Shown here piece by piece: positions 34,589-43,818 of a DNA stretch of 64,000 nt; the first letter of the stretch is position 1, and every line of letters begins with the position of its first letter. The notes beneath the pieces are model-generated. The model did not search any database, was not told where the DNA came from, and was given only the letters and a program-made list of their open reading frames with translations. The stretch is from UBA3102 sp964413055. Lineage in GTDB: Bacteria > Bacillota > Desulfotomaculia > Desulfotomaculales > Pelotomaculaceae. Location: NCBI GenBank assembly GCA_964413055.1, contig CAYPRB010000007.1:70148-134147 (forward strand), read 5' to 3'. The translations under genes and the position numbers were made by a program.

Positions 34589-36370
34589 CTAATCCTTCCA
34601 GTGCCACCTACTGCTCGGCTTGCCGAAAGAGCGGTTGATTTCAGAAGCGTCGAAATCTATCCGGTAAAACTTCCGGTAAAACATTTGGGCTTCGTTGATA
34701 ATGTCGAAACAAAACACTTCCGGGTGCAATACATTGGCTATGTGCATGAGTCCCAAAATCCACCTGGGGCTGCCAAAATCCCAACAGGCCGCCGGGTGGG
34801 AATATATTTTTTTATTTCTCACAGCCTCTACCGTCAAGCCGGCCTCAGAAAACTCGGTATAGAAATCTTCCACCGGGGAAGACATAAAGGACGAAATAAA
34901 AATAATTTCCGGATTTAACGATTTAAGCTCCTCATAGGTTATTTCCCTGCCCGGTCTTCCGCTGCCGCTTACCTCTTGGTTGAGATTGATGCCCCCTGCC
35001 GTCTCAATGAGCTGGTTTTCCAGGCGCTCGCCTTTAATACAGAAATGCGGCTTGCCCATGGCGTAATATACCCGGGGCTTACGTTCGACAAAAGACAGTC
35101 CTTCCTTAATCTCAGCAATTTTTGCTTCCATGTAGACGGCAAGTTTTTCCGCTTCGTCTTCCAGCTGCAGCAGTTTTCCAAAGAACCTGATTAATCCGAG
35201 GTAAGTACCGGGGTTTTGCAGGTCACGGTGTAATTTTGGCAGCGCGTCCCGGCTGAGAATTTCTTCCCAGGCCCGCACCACCCTGGTTTGATCATTTACG
35301 CCCATGGCAAACAATATGGCTTCAACCATTTCTAAAGCTCTGGTAAAAGGATAGCCTCCCTCAAAATCACCTTCCTGGTACGCTATTTCTGCTTCGAGGC
35401 CTTTAAAATTAAGTTTCCGCCCGCATTGGGGGCAGCTGTTGTTTTGGTCCGCACCTGCCCCGCCGGGCCTCAATTTGGCACCCATGGGTCCGTAAAAGCC
35501 CCGCTTGTAGATAACCGCCCCGCAACCGGGGCAGAACGTACTCAGGTACTCGGTGCCGGGAGAATTAAAAACATATACGTAATCCAGATATTTCCGCAAA
35601 CGCGCGCGCAGTTTTTCCGTCTCCCGAATAGCCGGCTCCCGGGAGGGCGCCGCGGACTCCACGGGAATAAACCGCATCACCTGCATCGGTATATCCGCTG
35701 CAATTTCAGCCAGACGCCGGGCCAGGTCCAATACTTCTTCCCGGTTATCATGGTAATGAATACAGGAAACCTCAATATGAACCCCTTTCTCATGCATCCG
35801 TTTAATATTTCTGAACACGGGCCCGGGGGTGCTGCCGCCGCATTCCCGGTAGGCCCGTTCGGAAAGTCCCTTGATACCGACATTGATAAAATCCAAATAA
35901 GGAATAAGCTCCTCCAGAGAAGTTGCGGTGAAATAAGTATTTGAGGAACACCCTACCAACAACCCGCGTTTTTTGGCGGCACGGGCAACTTTAACAAAGG
36001 TGGGAAAGGAGGCCAGAGGGTCGTTCATCAAAAACGCGATTCCGATACAATCATTTTCTATGGCTTTAGCAACCACTTCCTCCGGCGGCAATTTCCGCAA
36101 AATCTTGCTGCCGGGAGCCATTTCCTTGACGATTACCGTGGAAATGCACCCGGCGCAATCAAAATTACACCCGGCGGTGCTGATCTGCAGAAACTTTCCT
36201 TTGGGATAAAAATGCAGCAAGGGCATGGTTTCTATGGAAATAGGAATGGTAATCAGATACCTGTCCGGAAACAGCCCGGTAATTTCTCCTCCTTTGTTGG
36301 AGTACATTTTGCAGGCTCCCGTTTTACCTTCCGGAATACGACAACCCCTTTCGCAAATGTGACAGATCAA
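34589..36370 (-). CDS. Radical SAM protein fused to a periplasmic-binding-protein-like domain
   Basis: The 593-residue protein has three parts. Residues 1-20 carry CHICERGC...GAC, the cysteine-rich lead found in AmmeMemoRadiSam/PflA-like enzymes. Residues about 60-330 are a radical SAM barrel with CNFDCAGC as the cluster motif, followed by two zinc-ribbon-like pairs (CPGCG and CPQCG). From about 360 a helical linker leads to a TroA/BtuF-like lobe (RVYYAMGKPHF, IETAGGINLNQE, LNPEIIFISSFM, LHPEVFCFDI) that parallels the C-terminal lobe of the binding protein encoded at 37048-38166. There is no signal peptide, so it is cytosolic. The TTG start overlaps the methyltransferase stop by 4 nt after AAGGAGG. 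The substrate is unknown; the context suggests a metal ligand or cofactor. Confidence 0.85.
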   Translation of the reverse strand: MICHICERGCRIPEGKTGACKMYSNKGGEITGLFPDRYLITIPISIETMPLLHFYPKGKFLQISTAGCNFDCAGCISTVIVKEMAPGSKILRKLPPEEVVAKAIENDCIGIAFLMNDPLASFPTFVKVARAAKKRGLLVGCSSNTYFTATSLEELIPYLDFINVGIKGLSERAYRECGGSTPGPVFRNIKRMHEKGVHIEVSCIHYHDNREEVLDLARRLAEIAADIPMQVMRFIPVESAAPSREPAIRETEKLRARLRKYLDYVYVFNSPGTEYLSTFCPGCGAVIYKRGFYGPMGAKLRPGGAGADQNNSCPQCGRKLNFKGLEAEIAYQEGDFEGGYPFTRALEMVEAILFAMGVNDQTRVVRAWEEILSRDALPKLHRDLQNPGTYLGLIRFFGKLLQLEDEAEKLAVYMEAKIAEIKEGLSFVERKPRVYYAMGKPHFCIKGERLENQLIETAGGINLNQEVSGSGRPGREITYEELKSLNPEIIFISSFMSSPVEDFYTEFSEAGLTVEAVRNKKIYSHPAACWDFGSPRWILGLMHIANVLHPEVFCFDIINEAQMFYRKFYRIDFDASEINRSFGKPSSRWHWKD

Positions 36371-36990
36371 ACTTTTTCCCTCCTTATGACGATCCACAAT
36401 CCCGCCTCGTTTTTGATGATTTCAAAATCCGGCAGGCCCGCGTTGCGCAGTTCCCGGCTAAAATTTTCTACATTCTGCCTGCCCGTATTTTTTTTGACAA
36501 ACCCGCGCCAGTCTTTTTTTATTTTCACCATGGTTTCGGTAATTTGTTTTTTTAATTCTGGCGTGCCGAAACCGCCGCCGATACAGGTAGCGCCCCCCGG
36601 TGCCAGCACCCGGTAAATTTCCTGAAAAGCCTTTACCCGGTTTTCCCAAAAAAATACCGAACCCCGGCTGACCATAAGGTCAATTGATTGGTCGGCGAGC
36701 GGAATATCATGGACATCACCTAATAATATCTGTACCCTTGCTTCCAGACCGGATGCAGTGATATTGCGGGCGGCAATTTCCAGCATATCCGGAGATTTGT
36801 CATACAAATAAATCTGCAAATCCGTGATTTGGGCCAGGGCGATACCCAAATAACCGGTACCGCTGCCGATGTCAAGGCATTTACCTTTGGACAGGCCGGT
36901 TTTATTTTTTATCTGTTCCGCTATGACCGGGTAAATCGGGGCAAATACTTTACGGGCAATTTCTTCGTATTCCGCAGCATTGGTTTCCAA
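36367..36990 (-). CDS. Class I SAM-dependent methyltransferase
   Basis: The 207-residue enzyme has the cofactor motif CLDIGSGTGYLGIAL near 40, the acidic LYDKSPDML, and VSRGSVFFWENRVKAF after it, which place it in the small-molecule (methyltransf_11/25) group. It is encoded between the ABC importer's binding protein and the radical SAM fusion and is translationally coupled to the latter, so both probably act on the same small molecule. The start is TTG at 36990 with AAGGAG upstream. Confidence 0.85.
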   Translation of the reverse strand: METNAAEYEEIARKVFAPIYPVIAEQIKNKTGLSKGKCLDIGSGTGYLGIALAQITDLQIYLYDKSPDMLEIAARNITASGLEARVQILLGDVHDIPLADQSIDLMVSRGSVFFWENRVKAFQEIYRVLAPGGATCIGGGFGTPELKKQITETMVKIKKDWRGFVKKNTGRQNVENFSRELRNAGLPDFEIIKNEAGLWIVIRREKV

Positions 36991-37047
36991 AACTTTACCA
37001 CTCCTTTCACGATACCAAACTAAAAATAAATGCTTGCTTCCCCGGCC

Positions 37048-38166
37048 TTACTGATTGACTTGGGATCGCACCAGTAAATCTTCTATCTCCCGGCCGGTAA
37101 GGTCATAATGGTAAAAAGTAGAGTAAAAGTCCTTGATTTCTTCCCTTATATCATACTTGAAAATATCCGGGTACAGGGTATGCGCCAGCCATTTCACCCC
37201 GATAATGCGGTTTACCGAGGGGGGCCGGTCAAACCAGTTAAAAGGCTTATCCGGAATATCGTACACCTGGTGCTCCTTTACTGCTTTAAGGCCGGTCCAT
37301 TTGGGATCTGTAGTTACATGGTGGTAAATTGCCCCCTCTTGACCGCCCAATCCGCTCAAGGTGGCGGTGATTATGACATCAGGGTCCCAGGATAAAATTT
37401 GTTCCAGCGAAACCGAAGTCATACCCATACCTCCTTTCAAGGGAACGTCGGCAACATTAACACCTCCCACCAAATCCAGCACCTGGGTATGACGCGACCC
37501 CCTGGGATCGGTGCTCAAACCTTGATTCCCTTCGGCGTAGTATACCCGGACCCGTTTTTCTTCAGGAATCAACCCGGCTTTTTCGGCCACCTCGTCAACC
37601 GACCGGCGGCAATACGCCGCCAACTCTGCGGCCTGTTCTTCGGCTCCCAGCAGGGCGCCTAAAAATTCATAAGTTTGGTCCAACCCGGTAAGGCGGTCAT
37701 TAAAGACCACCACGGGAATATGTAACTGCTCCTGGATCCGTTCAGCCAGTGACACCTGGGTTTGGTCGTCAGAACAAATAATTATATCGGGACCGATTTT
37801 TAAAAGTTCTTCCGTATTGCATGATTTATTGGCGTACCAGCCGCCCAGATTGGGCAAATTCCGGCAGGCGGGCAAAAGATATTTTTTATGTTCCGGGCCG
37901 ATTTCAAAATTCCAGGCGACAAGCTTTTCTGGCGCCAGGGTGTACATCAAAATCGACCCTACCGGATTGGTGGAAAATACTTGGTTGATTTCACCGGGTA
38001 CGGTTACCTTTCTCCCGGCCTGGTCTACAATGGTGCGGGTTTGGGGAGCCGCCCCCCCGGATCCGGTACTAGCCTCCCGGGTTCCGCAACCCGCGCCGGT
38101 GATGGCAATTAAAGTGATAACCAAACAAAGGCAGCTTACTTTAACCAAATAATTTTTCTGAAGCAT
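37048..38166 (-). CDS. ABC transporter substrate-binding lipoprotein (TroA/BtuF-like)
   Basis: The 372-residue protein has a lipoprotein signal ending ITGAGC (cysteine near 28), a linker, and a class III binding fold starting TIVDQAGRKVTVPGEINQVF, with IIICSDDQT and WFDRPPSVNRIIGVKWLAHTLYPDIF. This group serves importers of siderophores, cobalamin, heme and, in the Haemophilus MolABC case, molybdate/tungstate. The start is ATG at 38166 after GGGAGG. The ATPase and permease genes lie directly upstream in the same unit, and the ModE-like box before the permease points to an oxyanion or metal ligand. Confidence 0.88.
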   Translation of the reverse strand: MLQKNYLVKVSCLCLVITLIAITGAGCGTREASTGSGGAAPQTRTIVDQAGRKVTVPGEINQVFSTNPVGSILMYTLAPEKLVAWNFEIGPEHKKYLLPACRNLPNLGGWYANKSCNTEELLKIGPDIIICSDDQTQVSLAERIQEQLHIPVVVFNDRLTGLDQTYEFLGALLGAEEQAAELAAYCRRSVDEVAEKAGLIPEEKRVRVYYAEGNQGLSTDPRGSRHTQVLDLVGGVNVADVPLKGGMGMTSVSLEQILSWDPDVIITATLSGLGGQEGAIYHHVTTDPKWTGLKAVKEHQVYDIPDKPFNWFDRPPSVNRIIGVKWLAHTLYPDIFKYDIREEIKDFYSTFYHYDLTGREIEDLLVRSQVNQ

Positions 38167-38195
38167 TCTTTGCCTCCCAACTTTAAATTTAGTAA

Positions 38196-38987
38196 TTATG
38201 CCAGCAGGGGTATACAAACCTTGACTTCTTTGGGCGGATCATCAAATATTTTTGCCGCAACCACTTTAATACTGGCAGCGTACAGCGCACTTAGATTGTT
38301 TTCTGTTACGATCTCATCCGGAGCCCCCAGGGCTAAAATCTTTCCTCCTTTTAAAATAGCCACCTTATTGCATGCCAGGAAAGCGTGGTCGGGGAAATGG
38401 GTCGTCATAATAATTGCGTAGTCCTGCCGGGAAAGCTCGTTGATAATCTCCAGGATGCGGGCTTGATTACCGTAATCCAGACTGGCCGTCGGCTCGTCCA
38501 TAATTAGAATTTCCGACTGCTGGGCCAGGGCCCGGGCAATAAGCACCAACTGGCGCTCGCCGCCGCTTATTTCACTAAACAAAGCATTTTCCAAATGAGC
38601 AATACCGGCTTTAAACAATGCTTCCCTGGCCACCTCCATATCTTTCTCTGCGGGCACGGACATGATACCGATATGCGGACTCCTGCCCATAAGGACCAGA
38701 TCAATTACCTGATAGGGAAAAACCATGTTAGCGGCCTGGGGAACGTACGCTACCATCCTGGCCAGTTCCCTGGCGGATATTTTATGTACCTCACGGTTCC
38801 CGACCCAAATTTTCCCCCGGCTGATTTTGTTAATCCCGAGCAGGCAGCGCAGCAAGGTGGTTTTTCCCGTGCCGTTAGGCCCTAAAAGACACAATACATC
38901 CCCTTCAGCAAGGGAAAAGGATATGCCGTTTAATAAATTGGGGTGTTTGGGATAATTAAAACATAAACCCTCTACCGCTATACCCAT
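38196..38987 (-). CDS. ABC transporter ATP-binding protein (FecE/BtuD type)
   Basis: The 263-residue ATPase has Walker A GPNGTGKTT, Q loop VPQAANMVFPYQV, signature SGGERQLVLIARAL, Walker B ILIMDEPTASLD and switch histidine TTHFPDHAF. It pairs with the FecCD-type permease upstream. The ATG at 38987 follows GGAGGG by 8 nt; the frame is open to 39002. The C-terminal 40 residues after IVTENNLSALYA fit the BtuD/FhuC group. Confidence 0.92.
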   Translation of the reverse strand: MGIAVEGLCFNYPKHPNLLNGISFSLAEGDVLCLLGPNGTGKTTLLRCLLGINKISRGKIWVGNREVHKISARELARMVAYVPQAANMVFPYQVIDLVLMGRSPHIGIMSVPAEKDMEVAREALFKAGIAHLENALFSEISGGERQLVLIARALAQQSEILIMDEPTASLDYGNQARILEIINELSRQDYAIIMTTHFPDHAFLACNKVAILKGGKILALGAPDEIVTENNLSALYAASIKVVAAKIFDDPPKEVKVCIPLLA

Positions 38988-39031
38988 TCGAATTCCCTCC
39001 AAACTTTAATCATTTTAAGCAGAGATATTAA

Positions 39032-40084
39032 TTACAATGTCCAGCCTTTCCCCGCCCTGGACAGTAAGAAGACAAAAAACGGCGCCCCGATCAAAGCCGT
39101 TAGGATTCCCAGGGGGATCTCGACGGCAATTGCGTTGCGGCTGATATTGTCCACCAAAAGCAAGTACCCGCTGCCCAATAAAAACGAAGTGGGCAGCAGT
39201 CTTTGAAAATTGGGGCCGGTCAGCATGCGGGCTATGTGCGGGATAATCAGCCCGACCCAGCCGATAATACCGCTGATGCTCACAGCGGCGGCAGTCATAA
39301 GGGTGGCACAAAGCATCACTGTAATCCTGATGCGGTTGATATTGATCCCCAGTGCCAGCGCTTCTTCATCACCGACGGCAAGCACGTTAATCTGCCAGCG
39401 GATAAGGTAGAGCACGCTGACGGGAAGGATGACGGGAAACAAAACAAACAGCGCATCGGTATTGGTTACCTTGGACAAGCCCCCCATCAGCCAAAAGGTG
39501 ATTGCCGGCAGAACGTCCAGGGGGTCCGCCAAATATTTGGTAATGGAAAGCAGGGCCTGAAAAAGCGCCGAAACCACCAGTCCGCCCAAAACCAGGACCA
39601 GCATGGAATTTTTACCAAAAAAACGGCTGATGAAAAAAGAGACGGCAACCGCCAGCAGGGCAAACAAAAAAGCCATTGCCTGCACGGCAGGCCAGGGATA
39701 ATAAAGAATCATGCCCAAAGCCGCACCGAAACCGGCTCCCGCCGAAACCCCCAGAATATCCGGTGATACCAACGGGTTTTTAAACAAACTCTGGTACGCG
39801 GCGCCGGAAGCAGACAATGCCCCGCCGACCAGCAACGCCGCAATAATACGCGGCAATCGCAGCTGCAATACCACAACTTCCATGGTATCGGTCCACGTTT
39901 TTGAGATGTTAAAGACTTTAGAAAGCAATATGGCAAGTACCGTATCCGGGGTTACCGGATAGCGCCCCAGGAGAAACGAAATAAAAAATAATCCTGTCAC
40001 CATTAAAAAGAGCAGCGTTATTTTTAACGGTATTTTTTTTAACAGTATTGAAAACCAACCGCAGTCAAGTTTTTTGTTCGCCAT
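39032..40084 (-). CDS. FecCD-family ABC transporter permease
   Basis: The 350-residue protein has about ten membrane segments and the family landmarks LRLPRIIAALLVGGALSASGAAYQ, NPLVSPDILGVSAGAGFGAA, and GIIGWVGLIIPHIARMLTG. It is the first gene of the minus-strand unit permease, ATPase, binding protein, methyltransferase, radical SAM fusion. A 24-bp ModE-like box ends 37 nt before its ATG. By similarity of design it could be a MolB-like molybdate/tungstate permease, or a siderophore/corrinoid permease. Confidence 0.92.
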   Translation of the reverse strand: MANKKLDCGWFSILLKKIPLKITLLFLMVTGLFFISFLLGRYPVTPDTVLAILLSKVFNISKTWTDTMEVVVLQLRLPRIIAALLVGGALSASGAAYQSLFKNPLVSPDILGVSAGAGFGAALGMILYYPWPAVQAMAFLFALLAVAVSFFISRFFGKNSMLVLVLGGLVVSALFQALLSITKYLADPLDVLPAITFWLMGGLSKVTNTDALFVLFPVILPVSVLYLIRWQINVLAVGDEEALALGININRIRITVMLCATLMTAAAVSISGIIGWVGLIIPHIARMLTGPNFQRLLPTSFLLGSGYLLLVDNISRNAIAVEIPLGILTALIGAPFFVFLLSRAGKGWTL

Positions 40085-40120
40085 ATTTCACCAACGCATA
40101 ATTTATATTTTGCAGAAAAG

Positions 40121-40144
40121 CGTTATATTTTTACTAGAATAACG
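40121..40144. promoter_or_regulatory. ModE-like operator upstream of the FecCD-type operon
   Basis: CGTTATAT, eight bases, GAATAACG. The half sites and the 24-bp length match the molybdate repressor ModE site as I know it from E. coli (CGTTATAT...ACATAACG). Two further copies with the same spacing stand before the DUF364 operon. Confidence 0.7.
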
Positions 40145-40157
40145 AGGACAATAAGAT

Positions 40158-40196
40158 GAGCATGGGGTAGAAACAGTATAACCGTCTCCCATGCTC
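40158..40196 (-). terminator. Hairpin ending the DUF364 operon
   Basis: GAGCATGGG pairs with CCCATGCTC 19 nt past the stop of the molybdopterin-binding gene. The T run is weak, so readthrough into the FecCD operon is possible. Confidence 0.55.
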
Positions 40197-40214
40197 CCAC
40201 CCAAGTCCCGGGTA

Positions 40215-41249
40215 TTAACTGCCGCCCTTGCCAAAAGTACAGTTGGGAAACCGACACTTTTTACAAGACCTGCAAAGCCCGCCGTGGCCCAAAGCGACAA
40301 TATCCTTCCGGGTTACCCGTTCACCGGCCATCAGCCTGGGCAATATTAAATCAGTTACCGTTATTTGGAAAAACATCCCGCAAGCCGGCACTCCCATGAC
40401 GGGCACCTCCCCGAGGTAGGCAAGCATGAACATCGCCCCCGGCAGAGCGGGCGAACCGTATTTTTCCACTTGCGCCCCCGTAAGGCGGATGGCTTTCGGG
40501 GTCACATCATCGGGATCGACGGACATGCCACCGGTTAAAATGACCAAACCCGCCCCGTCAGCAACCATCTTTTTGGTTTTGGCAGCAATTACCTCCGCGT
40601 CATCCGGGGCGTAATCAATACCCAAAACCGTAGAGCCGAATGATTCCACCTTTCCCTTAATTACCGGGCTAAAATCGTCACGCACACGCTTTTTATACAC
40701 CTCGTTACCGGTAATGATCACGCCCACTTTAATCTTTTGAAACGGCATAACCTTTACCACCCAGCCGTACTGCCGGCAAATATTTTCAGCATTGTCAACT
40801 GTTTGCTCGGGTACCACCAACGGAATTACTTTGGTACCCGCAAGCATTTCCCCTTTCTTGACGACCATATTATTAGGCAGCGTGGACAAAATTACATCCG
40901 GCAAGTCGTTAATTGCCTCCACCGCAGGGACATTAATTTTCAAAAGCCCGTCACATGCTGCATATAGGTTTACCCGGCTTTCCTTGGGGCCGCGCCAGGT
41001 CACATCAGACCCGGCAGCGGCCGTTCCCAGGCGGATACCGGCATCATCCTCGTGGACATCACCGGGTTCCAGGTCCAGGATATAAATATTTTCTTTTCCT
41101 AACTTCAGGAGTTCAGGAACGTCTTCTTCCTTGATAATGTGACCTTTTTTAAAAGATACCCCTTTGGATTCCCCCCTTACTATTCTGGTAATATCGTGGC
41201 CAATCACCTTACCTACCGCTTCTTCCACATTAACTGTTTTTACATTCAA
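40215..41249 (-). CDS. Molybdopterin-binding (MoeA/MogA-fold) protein with C-terminal cysteine cluster
   Basis: The 344-residue protein starts MNVKTVNVEEAVGKVIGHD and contains a molybdopterin-binding domain with VGVIITGNEVYKKRVRDDFSPVI and GLVILTGGMSVDPDDVTP, as in MoeA/MogA. It is shorter than MoeA and ends in CRSCKKCRFPNCTFG, a four-cysteine tail suited to metal or cluster binding. Such single-domain relatives are common in Clostridia and lack a proven role. As the last gene of the ABC/DUF364 unit it links the unit to molybdenum or tungsten. Confidence 0.85.
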   Translation of the reverse strand: MNVKTVNVEEAVGKVIGHDITRIVRGESKGVSFKKGHIIKEEDVPELLKLGKENIYILDLEPGDVHEDDAGIRLGTAAAGSDVTWRGPKESRVNLYAACDGLLKINVPAVEAINDLPDVILSTLPNNMVVKKGEMLAGTKVIPLVVPEQTVDNAENICRQYGWVVKVMPFQKIKVGVIITGNEVYKKRVRDDFSPVIKGKVESFGSTVLGIDYAPDDAEVIAAKTKKMVADGAGLVILTGGMSVDPDDVTPKAIRLTGAQVEKYGSPALPGAMFMLAYLGEVPVMGVPACGMFFQITVTDLILPRLMAGERVTRKDIVALGHGGLCRSCKKCRFPNCTFGKGGS

Positions 41250-41286
41250 ATATTTTCACCTCTGGCATAATGATTTAAACAAACGC

Positions 41287-41991
41287 TCAATTGGAATGAG
41301 CAGCAACGACAAACTCCTGTATCTCTTCAACCGGCTGATAAAAAACATCCTGAAAAGACCCCTGCTGTTTAATTTGACCTTCTGCAAGCACAACAATTCT
41401 GTCCGCAAGTTCGCGGGCTTCGGCAAAATCATGTGTAACATACAGCATTGTTAAATCCAAACTTTTCTGCAGTATTTTTAATTCCTTACGGATGTTTTTA
41501 GCCGTAGCAGGATCCAGACTGGATAGCGGTTCATCCAAAAGCAAAATCTTTGGTTCCATAATGATGGACCGCGCCAAACCCACCCGTTGTTTTTCCCCGC
41601 CGCTGAGATCCTTCGGAAAACGTTTTTTTAAATGGGCGATATGGAGCAGCTCCAGAATCTTTTCAACCTTGTCCTTTATACCGTCAGCCGGGCAACCGCC
41701 GGCTCGCAGGCCAAACGCAACATTTTCAAAAACATTGAAATGGGGAAACAGATAAATGTCCTGCAGCAGATAACCCACATTACGCTTTTCTGTAGGTATA
41801 TGGTTCATATTATACTTATCAAAATACACGTCTCCCCCGTATTCTATCAAACCAGCAATCACATTGAGCAGCGTGCTCTTGCCGGCTCCGGTAAAACCCA
41901 GCACCGCCATTAGTACACCGGCTTCAACATCTAGATTTACATTTTTCAGACAGTAGGGGGTAGAAATATTTCTCAGACTGATAAATGACAT
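41287..41991 (-). CDS. ABC transporter ATP-binding protein (ModC/WtpC-like)
   Basis: The 234-residue ATPase has Walker A GFTGAGKST, Q-loop segment LLQDIYLFPHFNVFENVAFGL, signature LSGGEKQRVGLARS, Walker B ILLLDEPLSSLD and TMLYVTHDFAEA. The Q-loop wording is nearest to molybdate/tungstate-type (ModC/WtpC) ATPases rather than to SsuB/TauB, although its partners look SsuAC-like. It lies 3 nt after the permease gene. Confidence 0.88.
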   Translation of the reverse strand: MSFISLRNISTPYCLKNVNLDVEAGVLMAVLGFTGAGKSTLLNVIAGLIEYGGDVYFDKYNMNHIPTEKRNVGYLLQDIYLFPHFNVFENVAFGLRAGGCPADGIKDKVEKILELLHIAHLKKRFPKDLSGGEKQRVGLARSIIMEPKILLLDEPLSSLDPATAKNIRKELKILQKSLDLTMLYVTHDFAEARELADRIVVLAEGQIKQQGSFQDVFYQPVEEIQEFVVAAHSN

Positions 41992-41994
41992 TTT

Positions 41995-42747
41995 TTACCT
42001 CCAAGCACCGGTTACTCTATTTTCCAACCACAGGAATAACCGCTCAAAGATGAAACACATCAGGGACAACACGACTAGACAGACCATAATAACATCTACC
42101 CGGATCAGGCTTTCCGCATTCATCAACAGAGAGCCAATCCCTGTAGGAATAGCAAACATTTCCGCTGCAATGACCGTACGCCAGACCATCCCCGCCTCCA
42201 GGCGCAGACCGGTAAAAATATTGGGGGACGCCATGGGAAGTATAATACGGTAAAAGATGTACCACGAAGATGCCCCAAGCGTCCGGGCGGCTTTTATATA
42301 CTCTTCTTTCACCTCTTTTATACCTGTCAGGGTATTGTAGGCTACCGGAAAAAAAGCGCAGATAAAAATCAGGGTAATGGGTAAAGCCTCATTTATGCCA
42401 ATCCACAGCATTAACAACGGCAACCATCCTAAAGTCGGGATGGGAAACAGAAAACTAATCAGCGGTCGCAAACTGCGTTCCACAACCTTGTTTACACCCA
42501 TCATTGTCCCGACAATCAAACCAGCTAAACTTCCCAGGATATATCCGGCGATGACTCTTACGAAACTTGCTCCCAGACTCTTAAGAAGTATTCCATTGCT
42601 CAAGAGAGAACCAAATACCCCAACTACATTGCTTAATGGCGGAAACAGCGGGGTTTGGGCTATATGACCTGCTATTTCCCATAAAGCAAGAAATAATCCT
42701 ACTGGCGCAAGATATAATAATTGTTCCTTCAGTATTTTTCGCTTCAT
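41995..42747 (-). CDS. ABC transporter permease (SsuC/TauC-like)
   Basis: The 250-residue protein has six membrane segments and the EAA-type loop KAARTLGASSWYIFYRIILPMASPNIFTGLR, typical of nitrate/sulfonate/taurine-type permeases. It lies between the binding protein and ATPase genes with short gaps (21 and 3 nt). Its substrate cannot be read from sequence; the operators upstream suggest a molybdenum link. Confidence 0.9.
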   Translation of the reverse strand: MKRKILKEQLLYLAPVGLFLALWEIAGHIAQTPLFPPLSNVVGVFGSLLSNGILLKSLGASFVRVIAGYILGSLAGLIVGTMMGVNKVVERSLRPLISFLFPIPTLGWLPLLMLWIGINEALPITLIFICAFFPVAYNTLTGIKEVKEEYIKAARTLGASSWYIFYRIILPMASPNIFTGLRLEAGMVWRTVIAAEMFAIPTGIGSLLMNAESLIRVDVIMVCLVVLSLMCFIFERLFLWLENRVTGAWR

Positions 42748-42768
42748 TGCCAGCCATCGCCCTTATCC

Positions 42769-43791
42769 TTAATTAACTGCCATAATTTCTTCCGCGTTAA
42801 AAGATTTTGTTAAATATCCTAAAGCGTACATCTTGTCGATAACGTCCTGCACATCCTGGATACTGATATCCGGCGTTAATTTTAAGTTGCTTATTGATTG
42901 GGCGGCAAGCTCCGGGGTGACTTCCAGGTCGGCCTCCGGGCTTTGCATCTCTTCTTTTACCAAATTCTGGTTCAAGTTTAAATTCTGAGCCACAATCGCA
43001 GCGCTATCCTGCGGATTTTCATTCATAAGCTCAATGCTCTGCGCATTAACCGCTTTCAATTTTTCTACAACTTCCGGCTGATTGTTTAACAAATTCTCCG
43101 TAACCACCAGAACGCTTCCCTGCATATCCGGCCAAATATCGGCACTCTTAAGCAACATTTTCATCCCCGGAAACGAGGCTGCCAAAGTTGCAAAATGTTC
43201 GGGAACAAAAACGGCATCGACTTTACCGTTGCGTAAAGCCATAAGTTGTTTGGCCGTATTCATCCGCATTGTATTGGCCATAATTTTTTCGGAATCCAAA
43301 TTTTCTTTTTCTAACAGAAGCATTTGTAAAAAGTCGGTAGGGGTTCCCTTACGACCGTTGGCTATTTTAATCCCACTCTTCTCCAGGTCACTTAATTCTT
43401 TTATTTTGGCACTGTTTACTACCAGCCCATAACCGTCCTTATGGGTACTGGCAATGATTTTAAGAGGTACGCCCCCATTGGCATAAGTAAAAATCGCAGG
43501 AACCAAACACATATAACTGACATCAAACCCCCCTTTGGTAAAAGCCGCCGCCACGCCTACGCCGCTGGCATACACATTAACATCATTTACCTCAATGCCC
43601 TCTTCCTGGAAAAGATTTTTTCCCTGGGCATAATAGAAAGCGGCGGCGTGATCGGTATACTCAACTGCAAAATTAAGACTGGTCTCTCTCTCCCCAGGTG
43701 GTTGATTAGATGTTGTTCGGGTCTGGTTGCAACCAACCGTCAAAATCATTAAAATTCCGGTGATAAAAGAAATAATCAGCTTCCTTTTCAT
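42769..43791 (-). CDS. ABC transporter substrate-binding lipoprotein (SsuA/THI5-like)
   Basis: The 340-residue protein has a lipoprotein signal ending LTVGC, then an NMT1/SsuA-type fold (FYYAQGKNLFQEEGIEVN, ASGVGVAAAFTKGGFDVSY, SGIKIANGRKGTPTDFLQMLL). Relatives bind sulfonates, nitrate, pyrimidines or riboflavin-like compounds. It follows the DUF364 gene by about 27 nt in the same unit. Confidence 0.9.
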   Translation of the reverse strand: MKRKLIISFITGILMILTVGCNQTRTTSNQPPGERETSLNFAVEYTDHAAAFYYAQGKNLFQEEGIEVNDVNVYASGVGVAAAFTKGGFDVSYMCLVPAIFTYANGGVPLKIIASTHKDGYGLVVNSAKIKELSDLEKSGIKIANGRKGTPTDFLQMLLLEKENLDSEKIMANTMRMNTAKQLMALRNGKVDAVFVPEHFATLAASFPGMKMLLKSADIWPDMQGSVLVVTENLLNNQPEVVEKLKAVNAQSIELMNENPQDSAAIVAQNLNLNQNLVKEEMQSPEADLEVTPELAAQSISNLKLTPDISIQDVQDVIDKMYALGYLTKSFNAEEIMAVN

Positions 43792-43818
43792 CTCATTTCC
43801 TCCTGAACAATTGTGTTC

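Noticed and set aside
40081..40144. Molybdenum-cofactor riboswitch before the FecCD operon
   Set aside because: The leader is too short for that RNA and I see none of its conserved segments; the palindromic box fits a protein operator.
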